From CAIVAT01 sp964355945 (GTDB lineage: Bacteria > Bacteroidota > Bacteroidia > Bacteroidales > FEN-979), in contig CAYHGE010000069.1 of assembly GCA_964355945.1 (NCBI GenBank), positions 1 through 20,464 of the forward strand: a stretch of 20,464 nucleotides of DNA, read 5' to 3'. Each line of letters starts with the position of its first letter. The stretch's first letter is position 1. A model generated the notes under the pieces. That model made no database searches, had not been told where the DNA came from, and was given only the letters and a program-made list of their open reading frames with translations. The position numbers and the translations under genes were made by a program. Of the stretch, positions 1-7,129 are shown one piece after another.

Positions 1-19
1 ATAGCAAATAAAACCAGGC

Positions 20-1120
20 ATGATTGTAATTGACTTCATCTTCAACCTTGCCCTGCTGATTTCAGTGAGTGTGCTTTCCGGATTTGTCGATCGCCGGTAT
101 CGCAGGGATACCTCTCCCGGAGTCATCCTTCAGGGTTTGTTGTTTGGCATGGTTGCCATACTTGGTATGCTGAATCCCTTTATCCTTACCCCTGGAATTA
201 TTTTTGACGGTCGCAGTGTTGTCCTGAGTTTATGTGGCCTTTTCTTTGGCCCTTTTTCAGGATTGATTGCCGCGACCATTGCCCTCAGCTATCGCGTTTT
301 TCTTGGAGGCGGCGGCGTTTACATGGGTGTATTCGTTATCATCTCTTCGGCATTGATCGGTGTGCTGTTTCATCGTTACAGCAAAACAAAACAGCTTCTT
401 TCAAATACCGGATTTTTGTATGGCGTTGGCCTTGTCGTCCATATCGTTATGGTGTTGATGATTGTGTTAATCCCATCACCCATGCGGATGATCACTTTTT
501 CAACCGTGTCACTCACTATCCTGGGAGTCTACCCTGTGGCAACCGCCCTGATAGGGAAGATCCTTCAGGATCAGGCAGACAGCACCGGGCGTAAGGACGC
601 TGAAATTGCGCTGCAGGAAAGTGAAAACAGGTTCGCACTTTTCATGGATCATTTACCGGCCTTTGCCTTCATAAAAGACAGTGAGTTTAAATCAATCTAT
701 GTCAATAAGCACATGGATGAGGTTTTGGGGGCATCGGCGTGGATCGGGCTGACCCCGCCAGAGTTTTTTCCCGGTGATTTTGGCGTAAAACTAATGGCTG
801 ATGACCAACAGGCGTTGGATTCCGGCCTGGTGAAAATTGAAGAGAAGATGCCGGACATTTCCGGAGAAGCCAGGTATTACGAAACACAAAAATTTCTCAT
901 TCCCCAGGCAGGCAGAAAACCATTACTCGGAGGAATATCCATCGATATCACTGACCGGAAGCTGGCAGCGCAGGCGCTGAAAGAGAAAACCTTAGAGCTT
1001 GAGCGGTTCAATAACCTGATGATTGGAAGAGAATTGAAAATGATTGAACTTAAAAAAGAGATCAATGAACTGCTTGTGAGCATGAATAAACCAGAAAAAT
1101 ATATTGTTCATGAAGGTTAG
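20..1120 (+). CDS. LytS-type 5TM receptor with PAS domain, no kinase
   Basis: A 366-residue membrane sensor. Residues 1-185 are strongly hydrophobic and carry the hallmark of the LytS/YhcK 5TM receptor family: PGIIFDGRSVVLSL followed by a Gly/Pro-rich helix and the ALIGVLFHR segment. Residues 200-315 form a PAS domain (ENRFALFMDHLPAFAFIKD to GGISIDITDRK). Residues 316-360 are a coiled coil ending in RELKMIELKKEINELL, a linker that in many sensor proteins leads into a HisKA domain. Here the protein stops 20 residues later, so it has no transmitter, GGDEF or other output. The next gene starts 37 bases downstream with its own receiver domain. I infer that this protein senses a membrane or small-molecule cue and signals by partner contact, probably to the soluble kinase downstream. 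The ligand is unknown. Its own promoter lies outside the window. Confidence 0.85.
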   Translation: MIVIDFIFNLALLISVSVLSGFVDRRYRRDTSPGVILQGLLFGMVAILGMLNPFILTPGIIFDGRSVVLSLCGLFFGPFSGLIAATIALSYRVFLGGGGVYMGVFVIISSALIGVLFHRYSKTKQLLSNTGFLYGVGLVVHIVMVLMIVLIPSPMRMITFSTVSLTILGVYPVATALIGKILQDQADSTGRKDAEIALQESENRFALFMDHLPAFAFIKDSEFKSIYVNKHMDEVLGASAWIGLTPPEFFPGDFGVKLMADDQQALDSGLVKIEEKMPDISGEARYYETQKFLIPQAGRKPLLGGISIDITDRKLAAQALKEKTLELERFNNLMIGRELKMIELKKEINELLVSMNKPEKYIVHEG

Positions 1121-1139
1121 CATCAAAGTTTATTTATTT

Positions 1140-1147
1140 TAATTTTG
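1140..1147 (+). promoter_or_regulatory. Possible Bacteroidota -7 element upstream of the hybrid kinase
   Basis: TAATTTTG fits the Bacteroidota TAnnTTTG consensus exactly and sits 20 bases after the previous stop. No clear -33 TTTG is visible upstream. Transcription from here would start around 1153, nearly on top of the first ATG (1158) and about 28 bases before the third ATG (1182), which would favour the later start. Confidence 0.3.
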
Positions 1148-1157
1148 TGATTCCCTG

Positions 1158-3356
1158 ATGATGATTTCAAACCAACTGCCGATGGTCAAAATTCTTGCAA
1201 TAGATGACAACAATGACAACCTGGTGGTTCTTCGTGCTATTCTTACTGTCGCCTTCCCTGATGCTGTCTTTATTTCAGCAATGTCTGGCAGTGAAGGAAT
1301 TGACAAAGCCGGGTCTGAAGAACCAGACCTGATCCTCCTCGACCTTCTGATGCCCGACATGGATGGGTTTGAAACATGCCGGCTACTGAAAGCAAACCCT
1401 CATTTAAGGAAAATTCCTGTCATCATTTTAACGGCAGAAATGCCCAATGCCTCCAACAGGGTAAGGGCATTGCAATTGGGTGCTGATTCATTTCTTGCCA
1501 AACCGATTGTAGATGCAGAATTAATTGTGCTTGTTTCTACCATGCTCCGGGTAAAACAATCGGAGGATCTGATAAATCAGGAGAAGCAACTACTGGAAAA
1601 GACAATCGTTGAAAGAACCCAGGCGCTTCAGCATCAGCTGGAGGAGCTGAAAAGATCCGACAGGGAACTTAAAAAATCGTATGAAACATTAGAGACAACC
1701 AAACAGGCCAGTCTTAACCTGATGGAGGATCTCAAAGCAGAAGTAGAACAACGAAAACGTTCGGAAGAGACCCTTAAGGAGAGCCAGAAGCGGTTTATGG
1801 AGCTGTCGATTTTATTTCGGTCTATCAGCGATAACATGACCGACATGTTATGGGCAAAGGATCTGGATAAGAACTTTATTTTCGCCAACAAGTCGGTTTG
1901 TGATAACTTGTTGATTGCCAAAGATACAGATGAGCCCATCGGAAAAGGCGACCTCTATTTTGCATACAGGCAGCGGCAACTGCATCCTGATAACCCTGTG
2001 TGGCATACATTTGGCGAATGTTGTAAGGATTCCGATCAGGTTGTGCTTGATTCAGGGACCCCACAACAGTTTGATGAATTTGGCAATGTAAGAGGAGAAT
2101 TTTTATTTCTTGATGTCAGGAAATCTCCATTGTATGATCTTAACGGTAAAATGATCGGTACTGTTGGAAGTGCCCAGGACAGTACCAAAGAGCGTGAAAT
2201 GTCGATACTGCTCTCTCAAAGTGAGCAGCAGCTGTCAACCCTTGTAAGTAACCTTCCCGGCATGGTTTACCGCTGTCTTGATGGGTATAATGGCAGAATG
2301 TTGTTTGTGAGCGATGGTTGTCTGCCTGTAACCGGTTACAAGAGGGAAGATTTTATTATAGACAGAACCGTTTTATTCAACAACCTCATCCTGGAAGAAT
2401 ATCGCGAGCAGGTTTGGAATAATTGGCAGGATGTACTTGCAACCGGGGACATGTTCGAAGGTGAATATCCCATACGAACAGCTACCGGCGAAACCAAATG
2501 GGTTTGGGAAAGATGTCGCGGGATTTACAATGACCGGGGAGATATACTTTACATGGAAGGGTATATTGAAGACATTTCTGCACGCCGTGCTGCTGAAGAG
2601 CGAATCAGTAAAATGAATGATGAACTCGAAAACCGGGTGCTGGAACGTACAGCCCAATTGGAGGCAGCCAACAAGGAACTTGAGGCATTTTCATATTCAG
2701 TGTCTCATGATTTAAGAGCGCCGTTGCGGGCAATCGATGGATTTACCCGAATCCTTTTTGAAGATTATCAGTCATTGCTTGATGCAGAAGGCAAGCGGGT
2801 TTGTGGTGTTATCCAGGAGAATGCAATCAGGATGGGGCAACTCATTGATGACCTCCTTGCATTATCAAGGCTCAACAGGTCCGATTTACACATGGTCCGG
2901 ATCAACATGGAGAATCTTGCTAAAGCAGTATTCTCAGAGATTGCGAATGAGGTTGAAAAACAGCGGACCAGCTTCAAAATAGGCAAGCTTCATCAGGCGA
3001 TGGGCGACAATGTCCTTGTACGTCAGGTCATTGTTAACCTCATAGGAAATGCCATTAAATTTTCGTCGCAACGCGAACATGCGGAAATTGTACTCTCTTC
3101 AGAAGTTCAGAACGAGATGGTCGTATTCTGCATCCGCGACAATGGCGCTGGTTTCGACATGAAATATTCAGGTAAACTTTTCGGAGCATTTCAAAGGCTT
3201 CATAGTGTTAAGGAATTTGATGGCACAGGAATTGGACTTGCCATTGTTCAACGTATTGTTCACCGCCATGGTGGGAAAGTTTGGGCAGAAGGTGAGGTTG
3301 AAAAAGGCGCTGCTTTCTATTTTTCATTACCTTTGAAAGTTGAAAACTCGCTCTGA
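1158..3356 (+). CDS. Soluble REC-PAS-PAS sensor histidine kinase
   Basis: A 732-residue cytoplasmic two-component kinase with no membrane segment. Domain order: receiver (residues 10-130; acidic pair D16/D17, phospho-acceptor D62 in LILLDLLMPDMDG, Lys115 in FLAKP), coiled coil (140-205), PAS 1 (about 220-345, containing DMLWAKDLDKNFIFANKSV), PAS 2 (about 355-475, ending EGYIEDISARR), a second coiled coil, HisKA (His517 in SYSVSHDLRAPLRAIDGF) and HATPase (N-box around N627/N631 in VNLIGNAIKFSS, DNGAGFD, GTGIGLAIV). All catalytic boxes are intact. An N-terminal receiver means it can be an intermediate in a phosphorelay. It lies between a kinase-less membrane receptor and a stand-alone response regulator, which are probable upstream and downstream partners. 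The start is uncertain: 1158, 1161 or 1182. The receiver fold begins at MVKILAIDD (1182). Confidence 0.93.
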   Translation: MMISNQLPMVKILAIDDNNDNLVVLRAILTVAFPDAVFISAMSGSEGIDKAGSEEPDLILLDLLMPDMDGFETCRLLKANPHLRKIPVIILTAEMPNASNRVRALQLGADSFLAKPIVDAELIVLVSTMLRVKQSEDLINQEKQLLEKTIVERTQALQHQLEELKRSDRELKKSYETLETTKQASLNLMEDLKAEVEQRKRSEETLKESQKRFMELSILFRSISDNMTDMLWAKDLDKNFIFANKSVCDNLLIAKDTDEPIGKGDLYFAYRQRQLHPDNPVWHTFGECCKDSDQVVLDSGTPQQFDEFGNVRGEFLFLDVRKSPLYDLNGKMIGTVGSAQDSTKEREMSILLSQSEQQLSTLVSNLPGMVYRCLDGYNGRMLFVSDGCLPVTGYKREDFIIDRTVLFNNLILEEYREQVWNNWQDVLATGDMFEGEYPIRTATGETKWVWERCRGIYNDRGDILYMEGYIEDISARRAAEERISKMNDELENRVLERTAQLEAANKELEAFSYSVSHDLRAPLRAIDGFTRILFEDYQSLLDAEGKRVCGVIQENAIRMGQLIDDLLALSRLNRSDLHMVRINMENLAKAVFSEIANEVEKQRTSFKIGKLHQAMGDNVLVRQVIVNLIGNAIKFSSQREHAEIVLSSEVQNEMVVFCIRDNGAGFDMKYSGKLFGAFQRLHSVKEFDGTGIGLAIVQRIVHRHGGKVWAEGEVEKGAAFYFSLPLKVENSL

Positions 3357-3385
3357 GCAGCCAGGAAAACGATATATTTTACTAC

Positions 3386-3838
3386 ATGAAACAATTTTCA
3401 CCTGTTGAAATTCTGATTGTTGAGGATAACCCTCACGATGCCGAATTGACCATCAGGGCTCTGAAAAAGGGCAATCAGGCCAACAATTTTTTTGTTGCCG
3501 AAAACGGAGAAGAAGCGCTCGATTTTATTTTCAGCCGGGGACGTTTTTCAGAACGTGACAAATCAAAAGGGCTGAAGGTCATTTTTCTGGATCTTAAACT
3601 GCCTAAAGTAAGTGGTTTGGAAGTACTTAAAGCAGTTAAGGAAAATTCATCGACAAATATGCTTCCGATCGTTGTGATAACATCCTCTAAAGAAGATACT
3701 GATATTCAGGAAGCTTATGCATTGGGTGCGAACAGCTATGTTGTAAAACCTGTCGATTTTGACTCGTTTATCCATGCTATCAGTGCAACAGGATTATATT
3801 GGCTAACGCTCAATGTTCCACCAAAAGTTAATGGATAG
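3386..3838 (+). CDS. Stand-alone Rcp1-type response regulator
   Basis: A 150-residue single-domain receiver. It begins with VEILIVEDNPHDAELTIRALKK, has phospho-acceptor D69 in VIFLDLKLPKVSG, the T/S switch residue in VVITSS (99-100) and Lys121 in YVVKPVDFDSF. The extended loop between beta 2 and beta 3 (ISRGRFSERDKSKG-like region, residues 48-63) is typical of the Rcp1 family that pairs with phytochrome-like and PAS-rich kinases. There is no DNA-binding or enzymatic output, so it acts through protein contact or as a relay. It begins 29 bases after the kinase stop and is almost certainly its cognate partner. Its stop lies beside the start of the flavodiiron gene, so the two are probably co-translated. 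Confidence 0.9.
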   Translation: MKQFSPVEILIVEDNPHDAELTIRALKKGNQANNFFVAENGEEALDFIFSRGRFSERDKSKGLKVIFLDLKLPKVSGLEVLKAVKENSSTNMLPIVVITSSKEDTDIQEAYALGANSYVVKPVDFDSFIHAISATGLYWLTLNVPPKVNG

Positions 3839-3839
3839 G

Positions 3840-5045
3840 ATGTCTGACAATCAAGTATTGAAAATCACTAAAGATATAAGCTGGGTAGGTGTTCTTGACC
3901 GGGACATCGTAACCTTCGATGTTGTGATGGAAACCAAGAATGGTACCACCTATAACTCCTACTTTATAAATGCCACGAAAAAGACAGTAGTGGAAACGGT
4001 AAAGGAGAAGTTTTGGGAAACCTATCTGGAAAAGCTTAAATCTGTCGTTGACCCGCAAGAGATAGAATATATCGTGTTAAATCACACTGAACCTGATCAT
4101 TCCGGATGCCTGGCCAGGTTGCTTGAAATTGCACCGCAGGCAAAGGTGGTTGGCAGTGGAAATGCGATCCGGTACCTTCGTGACCTCCTTGGGTTCGAAT
4201 TTCCGCACCTGGCTGTTAAAGATGGCCAGCGGCTCGACCTTGGCAATAAAACATTGCAGTTTGTGGCTGCTGCAAACCTTCACTGGCCGGACTCCATCAT
4301 GACTTACCTGGTGGAAGATAAACTGTTGTTTACCTGCGATATTTTTGGAGAACATTATTGTAATGCCGGGGTTTTTGATGATGCTGTCGGTGATTTTGAC
4401 GATGCATTCCGCTACTATTACAATGTGATCATGAAACCTTACAGCAAATTCATGCTGCAGGCAATTGAACGGATCAGGCCGCTTGAAATTTCAGCCATTT
4501 TGCCTGGTCATGGTGCAATTCTTCGGAAGAATTGGAAAAAATATGTCGATCTTTCCGAACAATATGCCAGGGAAGCCCTGGCAAGTCAGCGGCAGAACCG
4601 TGTTTTCCTTGGATATGTCTCTGCTTATCAGAATACTGGCATCATTGCAGGAATGATTGCCCGGGGAATTGAGGAGAATGGCGACCTTGAGGTAGATATC
4701 TGCGATCTTGAAAACATGGATCTGAACATCATCGACCAGAAGATCAGCGAGTCATCGGCAATCATCCTGGGATGCCCCACATTTAGTCAGAATATTCTCA
4801 TGCCAATCTACCAGGTTTTTGCACTGATCAACCCCATCCGCGACCGGAATAAACTGGCTGCTGCTTTCGGCTCTTATGGCTGGAGCGGGGAGGGTGCGAA
4901 AATTATGACTTCTGCTATGAGCAATTTAAAACTGCGGGTAATTGATGAAGGACTGATGATTAAATTCACGCCTCACCATGCCATAGAGGAAAAATGTGTT
5001 GAATATGGCAGGGAGTTTTGCAGACAGATGCAAATAAAAGTATGA
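3840..5045 (+). CDS. fprA: Flavodiiron protein (A-type flavoprotein, O2/NO reductase)
   Basis: A 401-residue cytoplasmic enzyme expected to reduce O2 to water and/or NO to N2O with electrons from rubredoxin or a related donor. The N-terminal beta-lactamase-like domain holds every expected diiron ligand: H82-x-E84-x-D86 (NHTEPDHSG), H148 (ANLHWPDS), D167 (FTCDIFGEH) and H224 (LPGHGA). The C-terminal flavodoxin domain (from about residue 254) starts FLGYVSAYQNTG and contains GCPTFSQN and FGSYGWSGEG for FMN binding. Length is normal for the family and there are no extra rubredoxin or flavin reductase domains. The start at 3840 follows the regulator's stop (3838) directly. An alternative ATG at 3831 would overlap it by 8 bases. 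The family protects anaerobes against oxygen or nitrosative stress. Placement after a sensor kinase block suggests, but does not prove, that the block responds to such stress. Confidence 0.93.
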   Translation: MSDNQVLKITKDISWVGVLDRDIVTFDVVMETKNGTTYNSYFINATKKTVVETVKEKFWETYLEKLKSVVDPQEIEYIVLNHTEPDHSGCLARLLEIAPQAKVVGSGNAIRYLRDLLGFEFPHLAVKDGQRLDLGNKTLQFVAAANLHWPDSIMTYLVEDKLLFTCDIFGEHYCNAGVFDDAVGDFDDAFRYYYNVIMKPYSKFMLQAIERIRPLEISAILPGHGAILRKNWKKYVDLSEQYAREALASQRQNRVFLGYVSAYQNTGIIAGMIARGIEENGDLEVDICDLENMDLNIIDQKISESSAIILGCPTFSQNILMPIYQVFALINPIRDRNKLAAAFGSYGWSGEGAKIMTSAMSNLKLRVIDEGLMIKFTPHHAIEEKCVEYGREFCRQMQIKV

Positions 5046-5121
5046 GCAGGACCCGCCTGAGGTTTAACAATAAATTTTCGTTATTGCAGTTATAATTTCA
5101 TTAAAAGTTTCGTCGCAATTG

Positions 5122-5961
5122 GTGAAGTTTAACGGATATATAATCATTGCTGGCCTGTTTATCCTGGGAGGCCTTCAATCATGTTTGCCCGAACGTCAGG
5201 TTGCCAACCTGTTTATTCAGTCGCCCCATAGTATCAGCCTGCTGGTAAACCCGCCTTCCATGGTGTATAAATTCAACCATAAAGGTGAATCCATTGAGGG
5301 ATTTGATTCCTTGTCTCAGACACAGCAGGATTCAGCTCTTTGGGCCAGCAGCGGTTACATCAGGTTTATCAATGACAGCATTCTGCTCGAAAGCTATATG
5401 AATAGTTTTATCGACCAACTTAGGGTTCTGGGATTTGATGTTTACCTGAACAGCAGTATCGATTCATTTTTGACAATTAAACCACAGTCATACCTGCTTA
5501 ATGTTTCACAAATTCAGTTGGATGAGTACTACTATCCGCTGCAGGATGAGGATAATTTCCTGGATACCGTATACCTGAAAACTTTCTACCTGAATGCAGT
5601 CGATTACAGCTGCTGGTTCGACCTTGGCAAAGCCGGTTCAGGTAGTGGCAATAAAACATTGCTGTATGCAACAAATACGGCTTATGACACATTTGACGGC
5701 CGCTTTTTCAACGACCCTTTTTCAGGAACAGTACGATACAAATACACCATTGATTCATTGAAAATCAAGGATGTATATGCCATGGCACCCTATCTGGGGA
5801 AAAAACATGCCGGCTACCTCTTTGATTTCTTCATGAACCAGTACATTGCCAAACACCTTCCTGCAGGAATGGAGATGGAGGATTATTTTCATTACAACCC
5901 TGTGCGAAAAAGTTTTGGACCCGCCTACGATGAACGGTTCGAGATAATCAGGGCAAAATAA
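5122..5961 (+). CDS. Putative lipoprotein of unknown function
   Basis: I do not recognise a family. The frame opens with adjacent TTG (5119) and GTG (5122) codons and has no ATG near the start. With the GTG, the N terminus is MKFNGYIIIAGLFILGGLQSC, a good type II signal peptide with the lipobox LQSC and Cys21 as the lipidated residue. The mature part (about 258 residues) is rich in Tyr, Phe, Asp and Ser, has no further membrane helix and looks like an outer-membrane or periplasmic lipoprotein. Its stop is 31 bases from the stop of tsaD on the other strand, so the two genes converge. It may have its own promoter in the AT-rich 5046-5121 gap, though I see no convincing element there. Confidence 0.75.
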   Translation: MKFNGYIIIAGLFILGGLQSCLPERQVANLFIQSPHSISLLVNPPSMVYKFNHKGESIEGFDSLSQTQQDSALWASSGYIRFINDSILLESYMNSFIDQLRVLGFDVYLNSSIDSFLTIKPQSYLLNVSQIQLDEYYYPLQDEDNFLDTVYLKTFYLNAVDYSCWFDLGKAGSGSGNKTLLYATNTAYDTFDGRFFNDPFSGTVRYKYTIDSLKIKDVYAMAPYLGKKHAGYLFDFFMNQYIAKHLPAGMEMEDYFHYNPVRKSFGPAYDERFEIIRAK

Positions 5962-5992
5962 CCGATAACATCTTCCGATTGAGTTGTAAGTG

Positions 5993-7072
5993 TCACATCT
6001 GTTTTGACCTTGCATACGGCGTGGCTGACTGATCGCCGAATTCGCCTTTCAAAAATTTAAAATACCCGGTGATCGCAATCATGGCAGCATTGTCGGTAGA
6101 ATATTGCAGGGGTGGGATGAAGATGTTCCAGCCAAGGGTGTCGCGGGCATTTTCCAGCGCTTTCCGCAAGCCGGAGTTAGCGGATACGCCGCCAGCGATC
6201 GCGACATCGGGGAGTAGTCCCCGGGATTTATCCCGGGGACTTGATCCCCGGGATAAATCCCGGGGTTGAATGCCGGGGGCGGTCATTGCTGTCTTAAGCT
6301 TCGACATCAGCATCTCAACGATAGCTGACTGGATAGAGGCACACAGGTCATGTTTGTTTTTTTCGATGAATTCAGGATCTTTTTTTAATTCATCCCGCAG
6401 AAAGTAGAGAAATGATGTTTTTAAACCGCTGAAACTGAAGTTAAGTCCCGGAATATTTGGTTTGGAGAATGTAAAACGCTGTGGATCTCCATCTTGCGCC
6501 AGTTTGTCGATCATCGGGCCACCGGGGTAGGGCAGTCCCATGATTTTGGCTGCCTTGTCGAAGGCTTCACCAGCCGCATCATCAATAGTCTGGCCGATAA
6601 TTTCCATGTCGAAATAATCGCGCAGCCAAACGAACTGGGTATGTCCGCCGGAAACGGTAAGACATAAAAACGGGAAGGCTGGCACCGGGTTGGTCCGGTC
6701 GCTGTTTCTGATAAAATGGCTGAGAATATGGGCCTGGAGGTGATCCACTTCTATAACCGGAATGTTCAAGCCAAGTGAAAATGCCTTGGCAAAGGAGGTC
6801 CCGACAAGCAATGAGCCAAGCAGACCAGGCCCGCGTGTAAAAGCAATGGCAGAAAGTTGATTTTTACCTATATTTGCCTTTTGGATAGCGATATCAATAA
6901 CGGGAATGATGTTTTGCTGATGCGCACGCGAGGCCAGTTCGGGAACAACACCTCCAAAGTTCCTATGTACATCCTGACCCGCAGTCACATTCGAAAGGAT
7001 GACGTCATCCAGGATAACGGCCGCTGAAGTGTCGTCGCAGGACGATTCGATGCCAAGAATATAATGCTGCAT
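5993..7072 (-). CDS. tsaD: tRNA N6-threonylcarbamoyladenosine transferase TsaD, with in-frame insertion
   Basis: Kae1/TsaD transfers threonylcarbamoyl to A37 of ANN-decoding tRNAs, with TsaB and TsaE as bacterial partners. Family signatures are complete: ILGIESSCDDTSAAV at the N terminus, the metal-binding H111 and H115 in VDHLQAHILSHF, SGGHTQ (141-146), GEAFDKAAKIMGLPYPGGP, AGGVSANSGLR (293-303) and the metal-ligand Asp in STDNAAMIA (D327). At 359 residues it is about 20 longer than the roughly 340 usual for Bacteroidota. The excess is residues about 264-288, between the helix ending KLKTAMTA and the strand DVAIAGG. It reads PRDLSRG then PRDKSRG and is encoded by two perfect palindromes (6217-6265). 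The frame stays open and downstream motifs are intact, so the enzyme is probably functional with an enlarged loop. Divergent from tamB. Confidence 0.95.
   Translation of the reverse strand: MQHYILGIESSCDDTSAAVILDDVILSNVTAGQDVHRNFGGVVPELASRAHQQNIIPVIDIAIQKANIGKNQLSAIAFTRGPGLLGSLLVGTSFAKAFSLGLNIPVIEVDHLQAHILSHFIRNSDRTNPVPAFPFLCLTVSGGHTQFVWLRDYFDMEIIGQTIDDAAGEAFDKAAKIMGLPYPGGPMIDKLAQDGDPQRFTFSKPNIPGLNFSFSGLKTSFLYFLRDELKKDPEFIEKNKHDLCASIQSAIVEMLMSKLKTAMTAPGIQPRDLSRGSSPRDKSRGLLPDVAIAGGVSANSGLRKALENARDTLGWNIFIPPLQYSTDNAAMIAITGYFKFLKGEFGDQSATPYARSKQM
6217..6265. repeat. Double palindromic element inside tsaD
   Basis: Two perfect palindromes lie side by side. The first, 6217-6240, has 11-base arms (gtccccgggat / atcccggggac) around a TT centre. 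The second, 6246-6265, has 9-base arms (ccccgggat / atcccgggg) around an AA centre. The second is the reverse complement of the first over their shared 20 bases, so the pair is an inverted duplication separated by 7 bases. Base composition is far more GC-rich than the surrounding gene. It is translated in frame as part of TsaD on the minus strand. The structure resembles REP/BIME elements and, in being in frame inside a conserved gene, the Rickettsia palindromic elements. Confidence 0.93.
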
Positions 7073-7103
7073 ACGTAACGCTAAATTATTATTAAAACAG
7101 GCG

Positions 7104-7111
7104 CAAAAATA
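7104..7111 (-). promoter_or_regulatory. Possible -7 element for tsaD
   Basis: Read on the minus strand this is TATTTTTG, a perfect TAnnTTTG match 32 bases upstream of the tsaD ATG. That would give a leader of about 25 bases. No clear -33 TTTG is seen. If tamB starts at the ATT codons near 7091, this element lies inside the tamB 5' coding region on the other strand. Confidence 0.35.
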
Positions 7112-7129
7112 CTGCTTTATATCTTCACA

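Noticed and set aside
20..3356. The 5TM-PAS gene and the kinase gene as one gene split by a stop codon
   Set aside because: The second gene begins with a complete receiver domain of its own and a possible promoter lies between them, so two separate proteins are more likely.
3813..3839. Upstream ATG at 3813 as the fprA start
   Set aside because: It would overlap the regulator by 26 bases and adds residues outside the family's N terminus; 3840 (or 3831) fits better.
6217..6265. Palindromes in tsaD as a rho-independent terminator or CRISPR repeats
   Set aside because: They are inside a coding gene, lack a U-run, and there are only two copies with no spacers of regular length.
6069..6269. Plus-strand 66-codon frame over the tsaD palindromes
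   Set aside because: It lies antisense within tsaD, is open largely because the palindrome has no stops in several frames, and has no recognisable protein features.
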